Positions 16,515 through 23,742 of a DNA stretch of 64,000 bases are shown here, in pieces (positions within the stretch are counted from its first letter, which is position 1; every line of letters begins with the position of its first letter). Source of the stretch: Candidatus Izemoplasma sp. (GTDB lineage: Bacteria > Bacillota_I > Bacilli_A > Izemoplasmatales > Izemoplasmataceae). The notes under the pieces were generated by a model. The model saw nothing but the letters and a program-made list of their open reading frames with translations, searched no databases and was not told where the DNA came from. The stretch is taken from NCBI GenBank assembly GCA_036172455.1, contig JAXKVY010000001.1, positions 310,001-374,000 on the forward strand, given 5' to 3'. The translations under genes were made by a program, and so were the position numbers.

Positions 16515-17816
16515 TCACCTAATCAATCGTTTGGCTTTACGGACATAATCTGTCACATGAATTTTCGATGTACAGACATACGCACATAAGCCACATTCGA
16601 TACAACGATCCGCGTGTAAACTCTTCATTTGATCTTTATCATTGCGTTTTACTGCATTCATGATCTGAACGGGTTCGAGATGCGCGGGACAACTGTAGAC
16701 ACAACTGCCACAACGTACACACGGTTCTTCTTTATATTCTGTATTTTTTAAGACAATAACACTTGTTGTTGTTTTGGATACAATGACATCGTCACTTACA
16801 GTACTGACCCCCATCATTGGACCACCCATCACAACAAGTACTTCATCAAAATCTTCTTTGTACCCATCACTTTGACGAATTAAATCCTGGATACTCGTTC
16901 CTACACGAACACGGTAATTTTGTGGATAATTAATCGCATCACCCGTTAAGGTAAAGTAACGTTCAACAACCGGTAAGTTATGCTTTACGGCATTATAAAT
17001 ACCGGCAGTGGTACTGACATTAAATCCTAATACGCCATATGACATTGGCAACTCACCATGTGGTACTTCAATGCCTAAAGCATTTTTAAAGACTTCAATT
17101 TCCCACCCTTGAGGATAATAGTTACCAAGTCTAACAACTTCGATATTTAAATCACTATACCGTCGCTCAATCACTTGCGTTAAGACTTCGTATAATGGGT
17201 TTTTATCTGCTTTAATCGCAATCATACCATGCTCACAATTGAGTGCTTGCATAACATACTTTAAGCCCATGATTACTTCTTCTGGTCGATCAAGAATTAA
17301 ACGGTAATCACTACTTAAATACGGTTCACACTCAACCGCATTGACAACGACATGGTTAATGGTCTCTTTTGTAGCTAACTTAATATATGATGGAAAGCCA
17401 CTTCCACCAAGTCCTACTAAGGCCTTTTGTTTAAGAATCTCAACCATATCATCTTGATCCAATTTATCAATCACATGATCCGGACGATCAGTGATGGTTT
17501 TATGATAGGTATTCTTAAAATCATTTTTGATTTCAATGCAATCTACTTTACGACCAGTTCGGTGTAGTTTTTTACCAATTTTACCAATCGTACCACTAAT
17601 TGTCGCGTGAATTGGTTGTTCGAAAAATCCCCCGTGACGGACACCAATGACTTCACCAAAATCAACATGATCTCCTTCATCAACATATAAATCATATGTT
17701 TTACAGCGACCATTTTGTAAGTGAATATAAACAGTCTCTGGATCGAGATATGTTTGTGTTGGTAAGGCCCTGGTTAGTTCCTTATAATCCCGTACCTTTC
17801 TTGATTTTTTAATCAT
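16515..17816 (-). CDS. rnfC: Rnf complex subunit RnfC (NADH-binding, two 4Fe-4S clusters)
   Basis: Peripheral subunit that exchanges electrons with NAD(H). The 433 residues hold the family parts: an N-terminal barrel-sandwich domain (GVRHGGFFEQPIHATISGTI), the nucleotide/FMN-binding GLGGSGFPSYIK (136-147), NAVECEPYLSSD, and two ferredoxin-type motifs, Cys366/369/372/376 and Cys405/408/411/415. GGAGG precedes the ATG. First gene of the rnf set, 14 bases downstream of the phosphoglucomutase gene, so the two are probably transcribed together. Confidence 0.96.
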   Translation of the reverse strand: MIKKSRKVRDYKELTRALPTQTYLDPETVYIHLQNGRCKTYDLYVDEGDHVDFGEVIGVRHGGFFEQPIHATISGTIGKIGKKLHRTGRKVDCIEIKNDFKNTYHKTITDRPDHVIDKLDQDDMVEILKQKALVGLGGSGFPSYIKLATKETINHVVVNAVECEPYLSSDYRLILDRPEEVIMGLKYVMQALNCEHGMIAIKADKNPLYEVLTQVIERRYSDLNIEVVRLGNYYPQGWEIEVFKNALGIEVPHGELPMSYGVLGFNVSTTAGIYNAVKHNLPVVERYFTLTGDAINYPQNYRVRVGTSIQDLIRQSDGYKEDFDEVLVVMGGPMMGVSTVSDDVIVSKTTTSVIVLKNTEYKEEPCVRCGSCVYSCPAHLEPVQIMNAVKRNDKDQMKSLHADRCIECGLCAYVCTSKIHVTDYVRKAKRLIR

Positions 17817-17830
17817 ATTGTTCCTCCACT

Positions 17831-19519
17831 CTAGATGTTATTAATCAATGCTAATACGTCTCTTTTGATATCTTCATTTAAGGTCTTGGCGTGTGCTAAG
17901 TCATCTCCGACTACACCGATATATATTTTCAATTTAGGTTCTGTTCCACTTGGACGAAGGACAAACCATGATCCATCATCTAAGAAAAATTTTAACACAT
18001 TGGATTTCGGTAGCTCAAGTCTATATGATTGATCATCTTTCATACCTTCTTGGGTTAAATAGTCTTCATATTGAACGACAGTTTTACCCGCAATCGTTTG
18101 AGGTTTCTCTTCACGAAAAGTTGATAAGATGTTTGTAATTCGTTCTTCACCACTTTTTCCTTCTAAGCGAATATTGACTAAATCTTCATAGTAATAACCA
18201 TATGTCTCATATAATTCAAGTAAATAATCATATAGTGTTTTTCCTTCTAAGGCTTTTGCTTGTGCAACTTCACTTGCTAATAAGAGTGCTTGAATTGAAT
18301 CTTTGTCACGGACAAAGTCTTGAATGACATACCCATAACTTTCTTCATATCCAAAGACAAACTCGTAGTCAGTATCTTCAATTAATTTTGCTTGTTCACC
18401 AATGAACTTAAATCCCGTTAATGTACTTTTAACATCCATGCCAAAATCTTTTGCGATGGTTGCGCCAAACTCACTTGTTACGATCGTGTTATAGACCATA
18501 CCTTTCTGTGGTAAGGTACCTTGTTCTTGTCGTTTCTTTAGTAAGTAATGGACCAAAATAGCGCCTGTTTGGTTGCCCGTTAATAATTGATACTCTTTGT
18601 TGTGCTTCACAGCAATACCTAATCGATCAGCATCTGGGTCTGTCGCGATAAGTAAATCGGCATCAACTTCTTTCCCTTTTTCAATCGCCATGTTAAAGGC
18701 TTCTTTGTTTTCTGGGTTAGGACTATCAACTGTGCTAAAATTGGGGTCTGGTGTCATCTGTTCAGTAACAGGATACACATCATATCCAGCAACCGTTAAT
18801 GTATCAAGGCCAATGCGAGCACTTGTCCCATGTAATGGGGTAAAGACAATTTTGATTGTCTTGTCCATATTCGGACTCAGTTGTATATCTAAAACGCTTT
18901 TGATATATGCTTGATCAATGGCATCTCCAATAATTGTGATAAACCCTTTTTTACGTGCTGTTTCAAAGGGTAATGATTCAATATCAAATACATCTTCAAT
19001 CGCATTAACATTAGCAATGACTTGATCAGCGTATTTCGGAACTAATTGACAACCATCCTGGTCATAAATCTTATATCCATTATATTCTGGTGGGTTGTGT
19101 GAAGCAGTAACAACAATACCACCCGTAGCATCTAACTCTCTTACTGCAAAAGATAGTTCAGGGGTTGGACGCAATCCATCAAATAAATAAACATGAATCC
19201 CTTGTTGAGCAAGGACACATGCACTTTCTTTCGCAAATTCTTTACTTTTATGTCGATTATCATGTGCAATGACAACACTTGGAGAATCACTTTGTTCTAA
19301 TAGATACTGCGCAAATCCTAAGTTTGCCTTACGAATCGTATAGATATTCATTCGGTTCGTCCCAGGACCAATTTTTCCACGCATACCTCCTGTACCAAAC
19401 TCTAAATCTTTATAAAAGGCATCTTGTAATGCCTCTTCATTCATACCTTCTAATTCTGTTTTAAGGTCTTTATCTAGTTTACTGTAGCTTTTCCATCTTT
19501 CGATTATATTTTTCATCAT
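17831..19519 (-). CDS. pgcA: Phospho-sugar mutase (phosphoglucomutase/phosphomannomutase)
   Basis: Interconverts glucose-1-phosphate and glucose-6-phosphate, linking the glycogen genes to glycolysis. The 562-residue product is of the long alpha-PGM class. Seen: GTGGMRGKIGPGTNRMN, the phosphoserine loop GGIVVTASHNPPEYNGYK, the Mg2+ loop ATDPDADRLGIAV, the sugar loop FGYEESYGYV, and the phosphate-binding RPSGTEPKLKIY. AAGGAG stands 5 bases before the ATG at 19519; an in-frame GTG lies 6 bases further up. A TATAAT-like element is present at about 19551-19556, with a poor -35. The symbol is by analogy with Bacillus. Confidence 0.93.
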   Translation of the reverse strand: MMKNIIERWKSYSKLDKDLKTELEGMNEEALQDAFYKDLEFGTGGMRGKIGPGTNRMNIYTIRKANLGFAQYLLEQSDSPSVVIAHDNRHKSKEFAKESACVLAQQGIHVYLFDGLRPTPELSFAVRELDATGGIVVTASHNPPEYNGYKIYDQDGCQLVPKYADQVIANVNAIEDVFDIESLPFETARKKGFITIIGDAIDQAYIKSVLDIQLSPNMDKTIKIVFTPLHGTSARIGLDTLTVAGYDVYPVTEQMTPDPNFSTVDSPNPENKEAFNMAIEKGKEVDADLLIATDPDADRLGIAVKHNKEYQLLTGNQTGAILVHYLLKKRQEQGTLPQKGMVYNTIVTSEFGATIAKDFGMDVKSTLTGFKFIGEQAKLIEDTDYEFVFGYEESYGYVIQDFVRDKDSIQALLLASEVAQAKALEGKTLYDYLLELYETYGYYYEDLVNIRLEGKSGEERITNILSTFREEKPQTIAGKTVVQYEDYLTQEGMKDDQSYRLELPKSNVLKFFLDDGSWFVLRPSGTEPKLKIYIGVVGDDLAHAKTLNEDIKRDVLALINNI

Positions 19520-19566
19520 TGCCACTCCTTTAATTTCTCAAAAAACCCATTCTATATTATATAATA

Positions 19567-19605
19567 AAAAGACTATTTTTACAATGTAAAATAGTCTTTT
19601 TCTCT
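19567..19605 (-). terminator. Terminator after the peroxiredoxin gene
   Basis: A long A/T-rich hairpin (AAAAGACTATTTT..AAAATAGTCTTTT with one bulged T) with T-rich sequence on the minus-strand 3' side. Confidence 0.75.
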
Positions 19606-19635
19606 ATTAGTTTGTAAACGACCTATGACCAGTCT

Positions 19636-20214
19636 TTATTCCACAAAGTTTTCTCCAGGTTTCCATCCACATGGGACCATTTTACCTTTAACCTCGTTTT
19701 GGAATACTTCTAGTAACCGTAACACTTCATCAACATTACGTCCACCTTCACCATGGTTGATTTGTGCACTTTTCAAAATACCATTTGGTGAAATAATAAA
19801 TGTCCCACGCCAAGCGACACCTTTTTCATCATCTAACACACCATATGCTTCACTTACTTTATGGTTATTATCAGATGCATGGATATGGTTTAAACGTCCT
19901 AAATCTTTGCGGTTTTGCCAAGCTAAGTGACTATGTAAACTGTCCGTTGATGCAGCAATCAATGTTGCCCCTTTTTTCTCAAACTCTTCATTCAACTCAT
20001 TGAAGCGTTGAATCTCAGTCGGACACACAAATGTAAAGTCAAGCGGATAGAAATATAAAACAACCCATTTCCCTTCGTTTAGTAAGTCATCTAGATTAAC
20101 AGATCCAAAGCGATCCATAAATTCACCTTCAGGTAAAACAGCTTCCATTTCAAATTTTGGTGCAGGTTTACCAACCTTTGCACCTGTTACATAAAAATCA
20201 TTTTCAAATGCCAT
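19636..20214 (-). CDS. Typical 2-Cys peroxiredoxin (AhpC/TSA)
   Basis: Reduces peroxides with thiol reductants. The 192-residue product has the peroxidatic Cys64 in PLDFTFVCPTE and the resolving Cys182 in VPCGWKPGENF, as in 2-Cys Prx of the AhpC/Prx1 group. RGTFIISPNG is also typical. The ATG at 20214 has AAGGAG 8 bases upstream. It is monocistronic with its own promoter and terminator. Suggests exposure to oxygen or peroxide despite an anaerobic metabolism. No AhpF is next to it. Confidence 0.95.
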   Translation of the reverse strand: MAFENDFYVTGAKVGKPAPKFEMEAVLPEGEFMDRFGSVNLDDLLNEGKWVVLYFYPLDFTFVCPTEIQRFNELNEEFEKKGATLIAASTDSLHSHLAWQNRKDLGRLNHIHASDNNHKVSEAYGVLDDEKGVAWRGTFIISPNGILKSAQINHGEGGRNVDEVLRLLEVFQNEVKGKMVPCGWKPGENFVE

Positions 20215-20249
20215 AATATTCACTCCTTTTTAATTTATCAACATTATAA

Positions 20250-20277
20250 ATTGTAACATAAAATAGATAATTTTCAA
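20250..20277 (-). promoter_or_regulatory. Promoter of the peroxiredoxin gene
   Basis: Minus strand TTGAAA (20272-20277), 16-base spacer, extended -10 TGTTACAAT (hexamer 20250-20255). No convincing PerR operator was found. Confidence 0.65.
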
Positions 20278-20368
20278 TTAATATGGCTGCTCTTTTAAGT
20301 GTTATTGTCACTATTTAGAAAAAGAGAATAACATTACAATTAAGGGTTGCTTAACTTATTATAACAAA

Positions 20369-20394
20369 AATAACACTTCCGAAGAAGTGTTATT
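20369..20394 (-). terminator. Terminator after ribU
   Basis: AATAACACTTC/GAAGTGTTATT, an 11-bp stem with a 4-base loop, T-rich on the minus-strand 3' side. The next ~90 bases towards the peroxiredoxin promoter hold nothing I can identify. Confidence 0.8.
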
Positions 20395-20413
20395 GATTGT
20401 AGGTTAGACACCC

Positions 20414-21019
20414 TTATTTAAATGATACAATACGTTGGCGATTTAGCAACTCATAAATTGCAAAGAATGATAATGTAATCAATAATCCCTTAATAATATT
20501 AAATGGCGTATAAAGGATTATGATTGTTTGTAAATAACTTGGCGACCCTTCTAGTCCAAATGTGGATAACGTTACCCAGTCTTGGACATCTAAGAATGTC
20601 AAGCCACCCATATAAATTGGTGTGATAAATAAATAGTTAGCTACTACCATTAAAACAGTTACCACCATCGCAACAATTAAGGCCGCAAGATAGCGGTTTA
20701 AGTGGTAAACTTTAATCGCAACAAACATACCACCAACATAGCCCATACTCGCAATAAAAGCAGAAATCTGCCCAATTGCAACTGGTCCAACAGGTCCTTT
20801 GATAATAAGATGCACAACGACTTTTAATAAAGCCACGAGTGATGCTTCTTTCCATCCATATAACATAAAGATAACAAGAACAACGACATCACTTAAATCA
20901 AAAGTTAGAAAAGGTACGAGTGGATATGGAATCTCAACCAACATTAAGACAGCACCTAATGCGGATAAAATTCCTAACGTAACAATTCGATTGGTTCTTA
21001 CACTTGATTCTGTTTTCAT
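20414..21019 (-). CDS. ribU: Riboflavin ECF transporter substrate-binding (S) component
   Basis: A 201-residue membrane protein with about six helices and RibU features: an N-terminal SVRTNRIVTLGILSALGAVL, then LVEIPYPLVPFLTFDLSDV (the conserved D-x-S-D stretch), LKVVVHLIIKG and a C-terminal TPFNIIKGLLITL. It binds riboflavin for a shared ECF module encoded elsewhere. The FMN riboswitch just upstream supports the substrate. AGGAGG precedes the ATG. Confidence 0.95.
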   Translation of the reverse strand: MKTESSVRTNRIVTLGILSALGAVLMLVEIPYPLVPFLTFDLSDVVVLVIFMLYGWKEASLVALLKVVVHLIIKGPVGPVAIGQISAFIASMGYVGGMFVAIKVYHLNRYLAALIVAMVVTVLMVVANYLFITPIYMGGLTFLDVQDWVTLSTFGLEGSPSYLQTIIILYTPFNIIKGLLITLSFFAIYELLNRQRIVSFK

Positions 21020-21042
21020 ATTTATTCCTCCTATTTTTCCAA

Positions 21043-21071
21043 TAAAAAACCAACGAATAAATCTTCGTTAG
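21043..21071 (-). terminator. FMN riboswitch-controlled attenuator ahead of ribU
   Basis: CTAACGAA/TTCGTTGG hairpin with one G.U pair, followed by TTTTTT on the minus strand, between the aptamer and the ribU ribosome binding site. Its position indicates transcriptional attenuation when FMN is bound. Confidence 0.8.
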
Positions 21072-21102
21072 GCATTGTTAAAAGGAATATCAACATATGA
21101 TT

Positions 21103-21213
21103 GATCTTCTCCTATCCAGACTTTACTGTCGGTGTAGGAATTGCACCTACTCCTGTACTCTCGTACTCGCGGACTATACCGCCGGTCGGGAATTTCACCC
21201 TGCCCTGAAGATT
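21103..21213 (-). promoter_or_regulatory. FMN riboswitch (RFN element)
   Basis: The minus strand shows the RFN core: ATCTTCAGGGCAGGGTGAAA, TTCCCGACCGGCGGTA, AGTCCGCGA, GGAGTAGGTGCAATTCCTAC and CCGACAGT..AGTCTGGAT, closed by GAAGAT. Every conserved block of the class is present. Confidence 0.97.
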
Positions 21214-21225
21214 TTATCCAACTAA

Positions 21226-21254
21226 AGTATAGTATAAAAACCGGTAGTTGTCAA
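21226..21254 (-). promoter_or_regulatory. Promoter of ribU and its riboswitch
   Basis: Minus strand perfect TTGACA (21249-21254), 17-base spacer, TATACT (21226-21231), just ahead of the RFN element. Confidence 0.8.
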
Positions 21255-21261
21255 TAAATCT

Positions 21262-21290
21262 AAAAAAAATAGCGACATAGGTCGCTATTT
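21262..21290 (-). terminator. Terminator after glgP
   Basis: AAATAGCGAC/GTCGCTATTT, a 10-bp stem with a 4-base loop and an eight-base T run on the minus strand; it overlaps the glgP stop codon. Confidence 0.92.
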
Positions 21291-23678
21291 AATTTTTTTG
21301 ATATGCCAAATATCTTCTACATATTGTTCAATCGTACGATCACTTGAGAAGTAACCAGATTGTGCAATATTGATAATACTGGCTTTAAACCATGCTTCTT
21401 CATCCTTATACAAGTTATTCGCACGCTCATGTGCTTGACGATAACTTTCAAAATCTTTTAAGACAAAGTATTGATCACGGTCCATGAGATTGTCATAAAT
21501 GTCTTTAAACTCATATTGATCAACAGTATCAAAAAATCCATTCACAAGTTGATTAATAACTAAACGTAAATCTTCATGTTCATGATAGACTTCTTTTGGA
21601 TCATAATCGTTGGTTTCATATAAGTGGTTGACTTCATCACTTTTTAAACCAAACAATATAATATTGTCGTTACCAACGAGTTCTGCAATTTCGACATTGG
21701 CACCATCAAGGGTTCCAATTGTTAAGGCACCATTCATCATAAATTTCATATTTCCTGTTCCGCTGGCTTCTTTTGATGCGGTCGAAATTTGTTCACTTAA
21801 GTCACAGGCTGGCATAATCATTTCAGCATAAGTAACATTGTAGTTTTCAACAAATACTACTTTTAAATAGTCATTGGTGTCGTCATCATGATTGACTTTA
21901 TCAGCAATCGTATTGATGAGTTTAATAATTTTCTTTGCAAAGTGATACCCACTTGCCGCTTTCGCCCCAAATATAAAACTATGTGGATGGTAATTTGCTT
22001 TAAAGTTTTCATCTGTTTTTAGTTTATTATATACATACATGATATGCAGGGCATTCATTAACTGACGTTTGTATTCATGCATCCGTTTTACTTGAATATC
22101 AAAGATGCTTGTCGGATCAAGTTTAATCCCTTGTTCTTCATAAATGCGATCAGCAAGTGCTTCTTTTTTGGTTTGTTTCATTTTTTTAATTAAGCGACGA
22201 TACTTTTTCGTTTTCGCTTTTTTCATCAATTGTTTTAATTCTTCTGGGTGATCATGCCACTCGGTTGTGACTTGATCTAAAATATCGGTTAACTCTTTAT
22301 TAGAATGCATTAACCAACGACGATGTGTAATACCGTTTGTTTTATTATTAAATTTATTAGGATATAACTGATGCCAATCTTTCATTTCAATATTCTTTAA
22401 AATGTTTGTGTGTAATTCAGCAACCCCATTTACACTAAATGATCCAACAATCGCTAAATGTGCCATATGAATTGTATTATGACTAATAATTGCTAATTCA
22501 GTAACTTTATCTTGTGCATAAGATTTGTCTAATAGTTCCTGACAGAATCTCCGGTTAATTTCTTCAATGATCCGGAAGATTCGTGGCAATACTGGCTGTA
22601 ATATTGAGACAGGCCATTTTTCTAACGCTTCTGCTAAAATAGTATGATTGGTATAGGCACATGTCTGTGTCGTAATTTGCCATGCATCCTCCCACTCAAA
22701 ATTGTGATCATCAATTAAAATACGCATTAACTCAGGCACCACTAAACTTGGGTGAGTATCATTGATTTGAATGACGACGTAATTCGGTAAATCAGTTAAA
22801 TCTCTTCCTCTTTCAAGGTGACGATTCACGACACTAAGAACCCCAGCTGCACTAAAGAAATATTGTTGTTTTAAGCGCAAAACTTTTCCTTTGTGCGTTG
22901 TATCATCTGGATACAAGAATCCACTAATTTGGCGGATTTCGCTATCATATTCAAAACTATTTTTATTTTCTGGACGCACTTTTGTTGGTTCTGCGTTCCA
23001 TAGTCTTAAAGATGTCACAACACCATTATGATCACCAACAATCGGCACATCATAAGGGACGGCTCTAATCATCTCATTTGGTTGGTAAACCGCTGTTTCT
23101 TCAGCAACGTATGCTTGACCCCCGAAGGGAATTTCAATCGCTTCTTCTTCTTTTCTGACTTCCCAAACGTAGCCATCTTTTAGCCAATCATCTGGTTTTT
23201 CTATTTGATATCCGTTCTCGATTTCTTGTTCAAAGAATCCGTAACGATAGCGAATCCCATTACCATATCCGGGATAACCAAGTGATGCGATAGAGTCTAA
23301 GAAACACGCCGCAAGGCGTCCTAACCCACCGTTTCCAAGTCCGGCATCTGATTCATAATGTTCTACTTCATTAATATCTATATTTTCTAGTTTTAGGCCT
23401 TCTTCAATCACATCACGCAACCCTAAGTTCATGATATTGTTTGTGATAAGACGTCCCATTAAAAACTCCATAGAAAAATAGTACACTTCTTTTTGGTCAT
23501 TATTGGATAAACGGTCTTTTGTATCCAACCACTGATTGGCTATCGCTTCTGAGACCATTTCACCAAGAACGTTATAACGTTCGCGTGTACTTGCATCATC
23601 TAATGTTTTGATATAGCGTTTTTTTATGCGCTGTTTGTATTCATCTATGAAGGCATATTTGTTTTCAAAAAAAGTCAT
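21285..23678 (-). CDS. glgP: Glycogen/maltodextrin phosphorylase (GT35)
   Basis: Releases glucose-1-phosphate from alpha-glucan with PLP and phosphate. The 797-residue product has YYFSMEFLMGRL, NGGLGRLAACFLDSIASL, GYGIRYR-type sequence (GNGIRYRYGFFEQEI), QINDTHPSLVVPELMR, NGITHRRWL, DIQVKRMHEYKRQLMN and the PLP-lysine signature EASGTGNMKFMMNGAL. The ATG at 23678 has GAGGAG 8 bases upstream. Last gene of the glycogen block; its product is the substrate of the phospho-sugar mutase encoded at 17831-19519. It has a candidate promoter of its own. Confidence 0.97.
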   Translation of the reverse strand: MTFFENKYAFIDEYKQRIKKRYIKTLDDASTRERYNVLGEMVSEAIANQWLDTKDRLSNNDQKEVYYFSMEFLMGRLITNNIMNLGLRDVIEEGLKLENIDINEVEHYESDAGLGNGGLGRLAACFLDSIASLGYPGYGNGIRYRYGFFEQEIENGYQIEKPDDWLKDGYVWEVRKEEEAIEIPFGGQAYVAEETAVYQPNEMIRAVPYDVPIVGDHNGVVTSLRLWNAEPTKVRPENKNSFEYDSEIRQISGFLYPDDTTHKGKVLRLKQQYFFSAAGVLSVVNRHLERGRDLTDLPNYVVIQINDTHPSLVVPELMRILIDDHNFEWEDAWQITTQTCAYTNHTILAEALEKWPVSILQPVLPRIFRIIEEINRRFCQELLDKSYAQDKVTELAIISHNTIHMAHLAIVGSFSVNGVAELHTNILKNIEMKDWHQLYPNKFNNKTNGITHRRWLMHSNKELTDILDQVTTEWHDHPEELKQLMKKAKTKKYRRLIKKMKQTKKEALADRIYEEQGIKLDPTSIFDIQVKRMHEYKRQLMNALHIMYVYNKLKTDENFKANYHPHSFIFGAKAASGYHFAKKIIKLINTIADKVNHDDDTNDYLKVVFVENYNVTYAEMIMPACDLSEQISTASKEASGTGNMKFMMNGALTIGTLDGANVEIAELVGNDNIILFGLKSDEVNHLYETNDYDPKEVYHEHEDLRLVINQLVNGFFDTVDQYEFKDIYDNLMDRDQYFVLKDFESYRQAHERANNLYKDEEAWFKASIINIAQSGYFSSDRTIEQYVEDIWHIKKIK

Positions 23679-23698
23679 TTGTATCACTCCTCGATTCC

Positions 23699-23728
23699 AT
23701 TATACTCCATTTTTGAATCGTCTGTCAC
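23699..23728 (-). promoter_or_regulatory. Candidate promoter of glgP
   Basis: Minus strand GTGACA (23723-23728), 18-base spacer, perfect TATAAT (23699-23704), in the 64-base gap between the glgD-glgA stop and glgP. Confidence 0.5.
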
Positions 23729-23742
23729 ATGAAACCGTTATC

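Noticed and set aside
20224-20290. PerR box before the peroxiredoxin gene
   Set aside because: TTACAATTTATAAT resembles half of a PerR operator but forms a direct, not inverted, repeat and overlaps the -10.
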